Below are positions 1 to 7,143 of a DNA stretch of 11,260 bases, piece after piece. Location of the stretch: NCBI GenBank assembly GCA_910577415.1, contig CAJTLK010000059.1, forward strand, positions 1-11,260. Direction: 5' to 3'. Position numbers and translations under genes: made by a program. Under the pieces are notes generated by a model that worked only from the letters and a program-made list of their open reading frames with translations, searched no databases and was not told where the DNA came from. The DNA is from an uncultured Oscillospiraceae bacterium (GTDB lineage: Bacteria > Bacillota > Clostridia > Oscillospirales > Oscillospiraceae). Every line of letters starts with the position of its first letter. Position 1 is the stretch's first letter.

Positions 1-2
1 AC

Positions 3-554
3 TCCCCTCTGCCCTGGCCGGGGGAGAGCCTCTCCCCCCGGGAAAACATGGAGTTTCTCTGTGAGCTGTGCATGAACTACGCCCAGAAGTTTGGGAAATT
101 CTACTTCCAGAACCTCTTCCTCACGGGCAACCCCGGTCTGGGCAAGACCTTCCTCTCGGCCTGTATTGCCCGGACGGTGGCGGAGAATGGCTTCTCCGTG
201 GTCTACGACACGGCGGTAAATCTCTTTGCCCAGTTTGAGGAGCAGAAGTTTGGCAAGAACTATGAGGAGGGCAAGGCCGCCCAGACCGAGACCCGCCGCT
301 ACCTGAGCTGCGACCTGCTCATTCTGGATGATCTTGGCAGCGAGCTGACCACCCCCTTTGTCCAATCCGCTCTCTATAGCCTGGTGAACACCCGCCTGGT
401 CCAGAACAAGGCTACCATCATCTCCTCCAACCTGAGTATGGACGGGGTGCGGGAACGCTATAACGGACAGACCGCCTCCCGGCTGGAGGGGGAGTACCGG
501 GTGCTCCGCTTCTATGGCGATGATATCCGTCTGCTGCGGAAAGCCAAGCTGTGA
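3..554 (+). CDS. DnaC/DnaI-like ATP-binding helicase loader, 3' part (5' end outside window)
   Basis: This is an AAA+ ATPase of the DnaC/DnaI replication-protein family, whose members load the replicative helicase or act in related DNA roles. The frame is open to the left edge. The residues before the internal Met at 48 (ending in SPREN) fit the family, so the true start lies upstream and the 48 ATG is internal. In the 183 visible residues I see a Walker A (GNPGLGKT, about 42-49), a Walker B (LLILDD, about 105-110), a sensor-1-like SSN (about 141-143) and a conserved tail SRLEGEY (about 159-165) followed by a basic end. The N-terminal part, where DnaC-type loaders carry their helicase or zinc-binding module, is not in the window. 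The IstB transposase helper is a related fold, but no transposase is visible. A terminator follows 20 bp after the stop, so this is the last gene of its unit. Confidence 0.88.
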   Translation, partial: SPLPWPGESLSPRENMEFLCELCMNYAQKFGKFYFQNLFLTGNPGLGKTFLSACIARTVAENGFSVVYDTAVNLFAQFEEQKFGKNYEEGKAAQTETRRYLSCDLLILDDLGSELTTPFVQSALYSLVNTRLVQNKATIISSNLSMDGVRERYNGQTASRLEGEYRVLRFYGDDIRLLRKAKL

Positions 555-574
555 GCCATCGAACGATATCAGAT

Positions 575-614
575 AAAATCAGGCTTCCCCAATTTTTGGG
601 GAAGCCTGATTTTT
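575..614 (+). terminator. Rho-independent terminator after the DnaC-like gene
   Basis: A perfect stem of about 16 bp has left arm 575-590 and right arm 598-613, with a 7-nt loop (aattttt). A run of T at 610-614 closes it. It lies 20 bp after the stop codon and just before the promoter of the next operon, so it insulates the two units. Confidence 0.9.
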
Positions 615-626
615 CTAAGGAAACAG

Positions 627-655
627 TTGCTTTTCCTGGAAAATCAGTTTATAAT
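627..655 (+). promoter_or_regulatory. Sigma-A-type promoter of the SLH surface-protein operon
   Basis: The -35 is TTGCTT (627-632) and the -10 is TATAAT (650-655), separated by 17 bp. This is a near-consensus vegetative promoter. Transcription should start near 662, giving a leader of about 46 nt with a GGAGGG ribosome binding site at 694-699. It sits directly downstream of the previous gene's terminator. No obvious operator palindrome overlaps it. Confidence 0.85.
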
Positions 656-707
656 GTGGTTTACAGAACAATGGAGACCTATATCTTGTTTTTGGAGGGA
701 CACGCGT

Positions 708-3134
708 ATGAAACTGAAACGGTTTGGAGCCATGTGCCTTTCCCTGGCCCTGGCGCTCTCTCTGACTGTGATCCCCAGCCACGCCGCGCTGGAGTTTTCC
801 GATGTGCCGGAGGATTTCTGGGGCGGTCAGGGCTACCGCGACATTAAGTCCATGGCCGACAAGGGATTGGCCAAGGGCTACGAGGACGGCACCTTCCGTC
901 CCAACGCCAAAATGACTGCGGTGGAGACCCTGCTGTTCTGCGCCCGTGCCACCGGCGTGGACGCTGGCACCCAGGTCGCCATCTACGACAATATCGGCAA
1001 GGAGGTCTCCAAGCTCCTGCCCTCCGCCAACGGCATGAACAATTGGGCCTCCAGCGAAATGGCCCTGGCCATTGAGACCGGGGTGCTCTCCCTCTCGGAG
1101 CTGGAGGAGCTGGCCCAGACCGATCCCAAATCGGTGAAGACCGATGAAAAGGGCCTTATCACCTCCTCCCGCACCTATCTGGAGGAGACCATGCCCCGGG
1201 AAAACATCTGCAAATATCTGGTCCGTGCCATGCAGCTGGAGCCGCTGGCTAAGAGCCTGTCCAGCTATTCCCTGAACTACAAGTATAAGGACGCCGCCCA
1301 GATCTCTCCCGAGCTGCTTCCCTATGTCTATGTCCTCACCAACTACGGCGTGGTCAAGGGTAAGGAGACAGGCAACTTCGACCCCCAGGGGGCTGTCACC
1401 CGTGCTGAGATGACCACCATGCTCTGCCGCACCCTGAACCTCATGGAGGAGATGGGCATCGTCACCGAGCTGAGCGAGTATACCGACTATCCCTGGGCGG
1501 GCGGCGTTATCACTTCGGTCACGGAAGGCGCCGACAAGAGCGTCATTCTCACTCTCCGAAATGAAGCCGCGGAGACCACCCAGTCCTACTCCGTCCCGGT
1601 CACTGCCAAGATCTATAAGGACAACATGATCGCCAACGCCTCTACCCTGAAGGTCAACCAGTACGTCCGACTCAACCTCAATGACCGGGGCGCGGTCACC
1701 AGCGTCCGCCTGGGCGGTCCCCTTACCGTTTACAGCGGCTCCCTGGACGATCTGGATCTGGAGAATAGCACCGTCTCCCTCATCTCCGGCGGCCAGGTGA
1801 GGACCCTCACCATGGACCGCTTCACCCAGGTGGTGATCGGTAAAACCGTGGGCGGCAGGGGACTGATCGACACGGAGGCTGGCTACACTGCTGCCGACTG
1901 CTATGTGGACGCCAACGGTCATTTGGCCGCTGTCCGCTTCTCCGGCGGCACCCTGCTCCAGACCGGCTTGGTGGAGAGCGTCAGCAACGGCCCCAACGGC
2001 TCCACCATTCTGGGCATATACGCCCCCAACGGCACCATCCACCGTTATACCGTCCCTAACGGCGTAGCCGTCACCGCAGACCGTGCCTTGATCGGCGCCC
2101 TGTCCCCGTCCTATGTAGGCAGCTATGTCCAGCTCCGGGTATTCAGCGATTCTACCGAGGCTCAGAACGTAGCCATCGACACCATCAGCAACTATATCCA
2201 GGGTCCCATCAAGAAGATCTCCAACGTGGGCACCGCCAAGGAGTTCACCATTAACAACATCTTTACCGGCAAGGACGTGGAGCTGATCGTCAGCACCAAC
2301 GCCGTCATCACCTTCAACGGTGAGGTCAAGACGATGGACCAGGTGGAGCAGGGCTGGTATGTCACCGTGCTGGCCCCCAACCAGAAGATCACCGAAATGC
2401 AAGCCTTCCCCGGCTCCACCTCCATTGAAGGTACCATCACCCGCATTGTCCCCGGCACCACCACCTCCCTGGAGGTGACACGGGCCTCCGACGGCGCCAT
2501 CCTCAACTACAGCATCGACCTGACCAACCAGCCCATTATCAACCGCAACAACGAGAAGGCCAACGTCATTCAGCTCCAGAGCGGCGACAAGGTCATTGTC
2601 ACCGTGCGCTACAACAAGGTGGAGCGCATCGACGCCACCCCCCAGACCGCCAACCTCTCCGGCGAGATCACCGGCATCAGCAAGAACCTGAACGAGCCTT
2701 TGACCATGACCATAAAGCTGAAGGATGGCGACATCGTATCCTATACCATCGGCGACAGCGTGAAGGTCTCCCGGGGCAACACCGCCGCCAAGGTCTCCGA
2801 CCTGACCCCCGGTCAGGCGGTGGACCTGCTCACCGACGGCGACAATGTCCTCTCCATTGACATCACCACCGAGGCCCCCTCTACCTCTGAGCTTATCGGT
2901 ACAGTACTGACGGTGGACAGCACCACCACCAAGAAGATCATCACCGTTCAGGTCACTGACGTTCAGGGCAACTCCAGCATGATCCAGGTCAAGGCGAAGG
3001 ACGCCGCCCTTCTGGACATCAACGGCGGCGAGCTGCGTTTGTCCAACGGCTTCCCCACTGGCTGCACCATCCGGGCCATGGGCGCTTATGAGGGTTCCGA
3101 CTTTGTGGCCTCCATCGTCATCAAGCTGCGGTAA
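708..3134 (+). CDS. Secreted SLH-domain protein with seven ~77-residue tandem repeats
   Basis: This is an 808-residue exported surface protein. I chose ATG 708 because GGAGGG sits 8 nt upstream and it opens directly into a signal peptide (MKLKRF, a hydrophobic stretch to about residue 22, then a SHA-A cleavage-like site near 26). A longer frame from a TTG at 627 would begin inside the promoter. SLH-like segments lie at about 29-85, 110-180 (degenerate, with an insertion) and 190-245; the third keeps the family TRAE motif (231-234). SLH domains bind secondary cell-wall polymer, so the protein is probably wall-anchored at its N terminus. The rest (266-808) is seven repeats beginning at about 266, 344, 420, 499, 575, 652 and 731, each starting G-x-(I/V/L) and predicted to be beta-rich. 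No enzyme motif is seen. It is the first gene of a two-gene operon; 38 bp without a terminator separate it from the next SLH gene. The SLH call is firm and the function is unknown. Confidence 0.88.
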   Translation: MKLKRFGAMCLSLALALSLTVIPSHAALEFSDVPEDFWGGQGYRDIKSMADKGLAKGYEDGTFRPNAKMTAVETLLFCARATGVDAGTQVAIYDNIGKEVSKLLPSANGMNNWASSEMALAIETGVLSLSELEELAQTDPKSVKTDEKGLITSSRTYLEETMPRENICKYLVRAMQLEPLAKSLSSYSLNYKYKDAAQISPELLPYVYVLTNYGVVKGKETGNFDPQGAVTRAEMTTMLCRTLNLMEEMGIVTELSEYTDYPWAGGVITSVTEGADKSVILTLRNEAAETTQSYSVPVTAKIYKDNMIANASTLKVNQYVRLNLNDRGAVTSVRLGGPLTVYSGSLDDLDLENSTVSLISGGQVRTLTMDRFTQVVIGKTVGGRGLIDTEAGYTAADCYVDANGHLAAVRFSGGTLLQTGLVESVSNGPNGSTILGIYAPNGTIHRYTVPNGVAVTADRALIGALSPSYVGSYVQLRVFSDSTEAQNVAIDTISNYIQGPIKKISNVGTAKEFTINNIFTGKDVELIVSTNAVITFNGEVKTMDQVEQGWYVTVLAPNQKITEMQAFPGSTSIEGTITRIVPGTTTSLEVTRASDGAILNYSIDLTNQPIINRNNEKANVIQLQSGDKVIVTVRYNKVERIDATPQTANLSGEITGISKNLNEPLTMTIKLKDGDIVSYTIGDSVKVSRGNTAAKVSDLTPGQAVDLLTDGDNVLSIDITTEAPSTSELIGTVLTVDSTTTKKIITVQVTDVQGNSSMIQVKAKDAALLDINGGELRLSNGFPTGCTIRAMGAYEGSDFVASIVIKLR
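1503..3131 (+). repeat. Seven tandem coding repeats of 76-79 residues
   Basis: Within the SLH protein, repeats start at about residues 266, 344, 420, 499, 575, 652 and 731, giving spacings of 78, 76, 79, 76, 77 and 79. Each opens with a Gly-hydrophobic turn (GVITSV, GSLDDL, GLVESV, GPIKKI, GTITRI, GEITGI, GTVLTV). A T/V-rich strand, a turn with dG or nG, a Y-S/T-V strand and a segment resembling L-x-x-G-x-x-V-x-V follow. The copies are strongly diverged, so this is an old domain array rather than a recent DNA-level duplication. Confidence 0.7.
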
Positions 3135-3172
3135 AGGCCCTTCTCAAAAAGTTCAACAGGATCGAGGTCAGA

Positions 3173-5455
3173 ATGGATATGAAACGCCGTCTCATTGTTT
3201 TATTTCTCTGCGCCGCCCTCGCCCTTTCCTTTACTCCCGCCACCGCAGCCGCCGATGCTCCCTCCGATTGGGCCGTCAACGCCGTGAATTGGCTCCGGGG
3301 CACGGGGAAACTCACCGACGCCGACTTTACCGGCTATGACCGTGTAGTCACCCGGCTGGACTTCGCCCGGCTGGCGGTGGTGCTCTACGAGCTGATCACC
3401 GGGATGCCCACCCCCGATCCCGCCGATGTGAAGAACCCCTTTACCGACACCGATGACCTCAACGCCCTGCGGGCTTATAAGATCAAGGTGGTCAACGGTA
3501 CCGGGGACGGCACTCTCTTTTCCCCGGACGCCCAGGTCAGCCGGGAACAGATCGCCGTCATGCTTCTGCGGGTACTGGATACCTGCGGAGTGACTTACAG
3601 TCAGGCCGACGTCAGCGGCATTACCTTTTCCGATGAGGCAGACCTGGGCTGGTGGGCCGTGGACGGCGTGAAGCGGGCCTATCTTATCCAGGTGATGAAC
3701 GGCACCGGCGGCACCTCTATGTCCCCCAAAGCCCCTGTCACCATGGAGCAGGCTTACCAGCTCCTTTACAACGTCTACACCAACCGGGACGCCATCCGCG
3801 CCGGGGCGGTGCGCTCCATCTCCTCCGGCGCGGCGGGCACCATTTCCCTGAAATACACCGGCGGCGGCAAGTATGACACCGGCTGGTGTGAGGACGCCTA
3901 CCACGGCCAACCCGTAGTCTGCGACGTCGACCAGGACGGCTCCCTGGATATTTTGGCCGCCTCCTACACCGTCCAGTGTCTGGACGCCGCCACCGGCTCC
4001 CTCAAATGGCGTTTCCCCGCCGGGAAGGACCGAAACACCGTCACCGACGGCGCCAGCCCTTCCCAACTCCGCACCTGGCCGGGTCTATACGTGGGCGATA
4101 TCGACGGCGACGGTCACAATGAGATCGTGGCCGGACACGGCAGCAGTCTGCTTCACCAGGGCGTATTGGCGGTCTACGATGAAAATGGCTACTTCAAACC
4201 TGGCTGGCCCCAGAGCCTTCCCAACGAGGTCTATTCCGTGGCCGTGGCCGATCTGGACAGCGACGGCACCATGGAGATCGCCGCGGGTATCGGCGTCAGC
4301 GACGGCCTCAGCGTCTATGTCTACGAGCATGACGGTTCCCTCCGTCCCGGCTGGCCCCAGCTGGACGCCGCCCATGACGGAAGAAAGACCTATGCCGCCG
4401 AGACAGATCCCAATGCTCCCTCCATCGCCTACTCCTATGGAATCTTCAATGACAACCTGGCCATTGGCGACATTGACGGCGACGGTGTGAAAGAGATCGT
4501 GGCTCCCGCAGACATGGGCCAGATCTGCGCCTACAAGCCCGATGGTTCCCAGGTCCGCACCGCTTTGAGCCTGGAATTTGGCTCCCAGTATGGGGTCACG
4601 GACAAGGCCGTCTGGGGCCGGGTAGGCGCCTTTTCTGACGCCGGTTATGAGTCCAGCGTCCACAATGGCGGCTTTGGCCGGGAGTACGGCCCCGACCCTG
4701 CCGACCCCAGCGGCGAATGGCTGAAGCTGGACCTTACCTCCCTGCCTATGAATGAGCGGCTCACCGCCCACTTTACCCACAGCAAAGCCGTCGTTGCCGA
4801 CCTGGACGGCAATGGGAGCAACGAAGTCGCCGTGGTGGGCGACGTCCATGACCGTGCCGACGAGGGTAAGACCCCTTTGCCTCACCTCTATCATGAGCTG
4901 TTCATTTTTAACGGTGACCGCACCCGTTTTAATGCCGCCTGGGCCGTTCAGCCCATTGTGAAGGAAGCTCCTCTGTGCCCTCTCACCGATAGCGACTGGG
5001 AGACCATGGACCGCTGTATGCCCGACCCGGTGTGCGCCGATCTGGATGGTGACGGCAGACTGGAAATTTTGTATCCCGATTTTTCCGGCAAGCTCAACTG
5101 CTACTGGCTGGACCACACCCAGCACGGGAGCTGGCCTATCAATGTCTATGACGGCTCCACCATGGAGTACGCCTCCGCCCCCACAGTTTGCGATCTGAAC
5201 GGTGATGGCAAGCCGGAGGTGGTCTTCACCACCTACACCCAGAAGACCGGCTCCAAGAAGGGCAGCCTTTGCATTGCCGACGCTGACGGCAAGCTGCTTC
5301 AACAGGTGGAGCTTCCTGACGCCAGCGATACCTCCAATCCCGTTCCCAACGGCTGCATGGCAGCCCCGGTGGTCTGCGACATGGACGGTGACGGCAAGCC
5401 GGAGATCGTCCTCCAGACCTATCTCTCGGGTATCACGGTGTACGATCTGGCCTGA
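3173..5455 (+). CDS. Secreted SLH-anchored FG-GAP/VCBS beta-propeller protein
   Basis: This is a 760-residue exported surface protein. The start is ATG 3173 or ATG 3179: GAGGT at 3164-3168 is 4 nt from the first and 10 nt from the second, so either is possible. A signal peptide (KRR, a hydrophobic run, ATA-A near 24-27) leads into three SLH segments at about 29-78, 87-138 and 147-205, of which the second and third are clearer. A propeller follows with eight FG-GAP loops of the D-x-D/N-x-D/N-G type at residues 251, 309, 360, 433, 543, 623, 674 and 736. Most are followed by a strand like EIVA. Blades also carry strands like VYVYEHDGSLRPGWP, and a lone strand (ITVYDLA) ends the protein, as expected for propeller closure. 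FG-GAP loops bind calcium in integrin-like propellers, and ligands are often glycans or proteins; here the ligand is unknown. It is the second gene of the SLH operon and shares its terminator. Confidence 0.88.
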   Translation: MDMKRRLIVLFLCAALALSFTPATAAADAPSDWAVNAVNWLRGTGKLTDADFTGYDRVVTRLDFARLAVVLYELITGMPTPDPADVKNPFTDTDDLNALRAYKIKVVNGTGDGTLFSPDAQVSREQIAVMLLRVLDTCGVTYSQADVSGITFSDEADLGWWAVDGVKRAYLIQVMNGTGGTSMSPKAPVTMEQAYQLLYNVYTNRDAIRAGAVRSISSGAAGTISLKYTGGGKYDTGWCEDAYHGQPVVCDVDQDGSLDILAASYTVQCLDAATGSLKWRFPAGKDRNTVTDGASPSQLRTWPGLYVGDIDGDGHNEIVAGHGSSLLHQGVLAVYDENGYFKPGWPQSLPNEVYSVAVADLDSDGTMEIAAGIGVSDGLSVYVYEHDGSLRPGWPQLDAAHDGRKTYAAETDPNAPSIAYSYGIFNDNLAIGDIDGDGVKEIVAPADMGQICAYKPDGSQVRTALSLEFGSQYGVTDKAVWGRVGAFSDAGYESSVHNGGFGREYGPDPADPSGEWLKLDLTSLPMNERLTAHFTHSKAVVADLDGNGSNEVAVVGDVHDRADEGKTPLPHLYHELFIFNGDRTRFNAAWAVQPIVKEAPLCPLTDSDWETMDRCMPDPVCADLDGDGRLEILYPDFSGKLNCYWLDHTQHGSWPINVYDGSTMEYASAPTVCDLNGDGKPEVVFTTYTQKTGSKKGSLCIADADGKLLQQVELPDASDTSNPVPNGCMAAPVVCDMDGDGKPEIVLQTYLSGITVYDLA

Positions 5456-5470
5456 GAATTTTAAAATGTG

Positions 5471-5511
5471 AAACCGCCCACCGTCTTTGACGGTGGGCGG
5501 TTTGTCTTTTT
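5471..5511 (+). terminator. Rho-independent terminator of the SLH operon
   Basis: A perfect 15-bp stem has arms 5471-5485 and 5489-5503, a 3-nt loop, and a T run at 5505-5511. It begins 15 bp after the stop of the propeller gene. On the minus strand the stem is followed by TTT and then a TTTT a few bases on, so it may also weakly stop transcripts from the convergent CoA-transferase gene. Confidence 0.9.
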
Positions 5512-5531
5512 GGGGAGGGTTGCATTATCAC

Positions 5532-5707
5532 GCTCCGCAAGGGGCTGGGCGCTCGGTCTCTTTCTCTCCGACTCGGCCTGGTCTCCGGGCCGCTTCACGG
5601 CCCTGCGCTCGCCCTCGCTCCAGTCCATCGGCTGGGTCTTTGCGGCTTTGCCGCTTAGAGCCAGCTCATGCCCTTGGGGTAAGCTCCCTCGCAGTCCCTT
5701 GCTCCGC
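5532..5707. repeat. Structured intergenic segment with short terminal inverted repeats
   Basis: This is GC-rich DNA between convergent genes. GCAAGGGGCTG (5537-5547) is matched in inverted orientation by CAGTCCCTTGC (5692-5702), 10 of 11 positions. Internal hairpins are GGGCCG/CGGCCC around CTTCA (5587-5603) and GCGGC/GCCGC around TTT (5642-5654). GCTCCGC occurs at both outer edges (5532-5538 and 5701-5707). It might be a small dispersed element or part of the CoA-transferase 3' UTR. I see no credible coding capacity. Confidence 0.35.
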
Positions 5708-5709
5708 GC

Positions 5710-7047
5710 TTATTTGTTACTTTTCCTCCAGATCTTCATCTTCTCCGCGTCGGCGATCAGCTCGTCCCGGAAGTCGGGGTGGGCGATGGAGATCAGCTTC
5801 TCCGCTCGCTCCCAGGTGCTCAGGCCCTTCAAATTCACCAGACCGTATTCAGTGACGATGTACTGCACACAGGAGCGGGGGTCAGTGGCGATAGAGCCGG
5901 GAGTCAGGGTGGGGACAATGCGGCTCTTGGTCACTCCGTCCTTCCCGGTGACGGTGGAGGCCATGCAGATAAAGCTCTTGCCCCCCTTGGAAAGGTAGGC
6001 TCCCATAACGAAGTCCAGCTGTCCGCCGGTGCCCGAGATATGCTTCACGCCTGCGCTCTCGGCGTTGACCTGGCCGAAAAGGTCCATATCGATGGCGTTG
6101 TTGATGGAGATGAAGTTATCCAACTGGGAAAGAACTCCAACATCGTTGGTGTAGTCCACCGGGGCGGCCATTACGTCGGGGTTGCGGTCCACATAGTCAT
6201 AGAGCTTTTTGGTCCCCGCGGCAAAAGCATAGACCTGACGGCCCTTGTCCAGGTTCTTTCGCGCCCCGGTGATCTTGCCCGCCATGGCAATATCCACGAA
6301 GGCGTCCACATACATCTCCGTATGCACGCCCAGGTCCTTCAGGTCGGACTGGGCGATCATGCTCCCCACAGCGTTAGGCATCCCGCCGATGCCCAGCTGC
6401 AGACAGGCCCCGTCGGGAATTTCCTTTACGATAAGCTCCGCCACAGCCTTGTCTACAGCGGAGGGTTCTCCGCCCCCGCCCAGCTCGGCCACCGGGGGGT
6501 TCTCCCCCTCCACCACATAGTCCACATCCCGGATGTTGATCTCCGCGCCGGTAAGGCCATAGACCCACGGCATATTGGCGTTGACCTCCACAATGATATG
6601 CCTGGCCTTCTCCAGCATATCCCGCAGATGGGAGGCCGAGAGGGCAAAGCTGAAATTACCGTGGGCGTCCATGGGCGTGACCTGGATCATGGCCACATCC
6701 ACGCTCACATTTTCCCGGTAGTACCGGGGCAGCTCGGAATAACGAATGGGTGCGAAAAAGCCCATTCCCGCCGAGATGATCTTCCTGTCAATGCCGGAAC
6801 AGTGCCAGGAATTCCAGGTAAAGTGCTCCCCGGCGTCGGGGGCCTTGGCGATCTCGGGCGTCCACATGGTGACGCCGCCCCGGACCTTCACGTCCCGCAG
6901 CTCGTCCTTCCGTGCCGCTAAAGCTCTGTCCAAAGCCACCGGATGATTGGCGCACCAGCCGTAGTCCACCCAATCTCCAGACTGTACCAGCTTCACCGCC
7001 TCTTCGGCAGTGGTCAGCTTCTCCTGATATAGCTTCTGAAAGTCCAT
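5710..7047 (-). CDS. but: Butyryl-CoA:acetate CoA-transferase (acetyl-CoA hydrolase/transferase family)
   Basis: It likely transfers CoA from butyryl-CoA to acetate, releasing butyrate and acetyl-CoA in the cytoplasm, the final step of butyrate formation in many gut Clostridia. The 445 residues match the usual family length. Visible features are the family N terminus MDFQKLYQEK, a WVDYGW strand (26-31), RYSELPRYYRE (102-112), the CoA-site loops GIGGMPNAVG (219-228) and GTGGQLDFV (339-347), HTEMYVDAF with the expected catalytic Glu near 244, and the tail IAHPDFRDEL. From memory this resembles Roseburia-type But more than the 4-hydroxybutyrate CoA-transferase of C. aminobutyricum, but substrate cannot be proven from sequence. 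I chose ATG 7047 because homologues begin MDF; a GTG at 7059 would add four residues. Upstream AAAGG is 11 nt away, so the ribosome binding site is only fair. No other butyrate-pathway gene is in the window. Confidence 0.87.
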   Translation of the reverse strand: MDFQKLYQEKLTTAEEAVKLVQSGDWVDYGWCANHPVALDRALAARKDELRDVKVRGGVTMWTPEIAKAPDAGEHFTWNSWHCSGIDRKIISAGMGFFAPIRYSELPRYYRENVSVDVAMIQVTPMDAHGNFSFALSASHLRDMLEKARHIIVEVNANMPWVYGLTGAEINIRDVDYVVEGENPPVAELGGGGEPSAVDKAVAELIVKEIPDGACLQLGIGGMPNAVGSMIAQSDLKDLGVHTEMYVDAFVDIAMAGKITGARKNLDKGRQVYAFAAGTKKLYDYVDRNPDVMAAPVDYTNDVGVLSQLDNFISINNAIDMDLFGQVNAESAGVKHISGTGGQLDFVMGAYLSKGGKSFICMASTVTGKDGVTKSRIVPTLTPGSIATDPRSCVQYIVTEYGLVNLKGLSTWERAEKLISIAHPDFRDELIADAEKMKIWRKSNK

Positions 7048-7098
7048 GCCTACACGCACCTTTCCGTACTCTCCCTATTGGGGGGAAAATTTGTTTAT

Positions 7099-7127
7099 AT
7101 TTTAACACACTCACCCGCCCAAAACAA
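7099..7127 (-). promoter_or_regulatory. Putative promoter of the CoA-transferase gene
   Basis: Read on the minus strand, TTGTTT (7127-7122) is followed after 17 bp by TAAAAT (7104-7099). The start point would lie near 7092, about 45 nt before the ATG. It sits in the 96-bp gap after the GTPase-nuclease gene. No terminator is visible in that gap, so read-through from upstream is also possible. Confidence 0.55.
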
Positions 7128-7143
7128 GAGCGGAACTCCCATG

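Noticed and set aside
3..554. IstB insertion-sequence helper ATPase
   Set aside because: The fold is related, but no istA-like transposase or terminal repeats are visible and the tail resembles chromosomal DnaC-type loaders. The upstream neighbour is outside the window, so this is not fully excluded.
627..707. 27-codon N-terminal extension of the SLH protein from a TTG
   Set aside because: The TTG is part of the -35 box and lies upstream of the transcription start, whereas ATG 708 has a good ribosome binding site and a signal peptide directly after it.
615..2402. 595-codon open frame on the minus strand opposite the first SLH gene
   Set aside because: It is antisense to a gene with promoter, ribosome binding site, signal peptide and SLH domains. 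Its peptide is G/V/H/D-rich as expected from the reversed codon bias of GC-rich DNA, with no recognisable domain.
4085..5302. 405-codon minus-strand frame opposite the propeller gene
   Set aside because: Shadow of the repeated FG-GAP coding sequence; low-complexity composition and no start signal of its own.
5779..6921. 380-codon plus-strand frame across the CoA-transferase gene
   Set aside because: Antisense shadow of a clearly recognised enzyme; no family resemblance.
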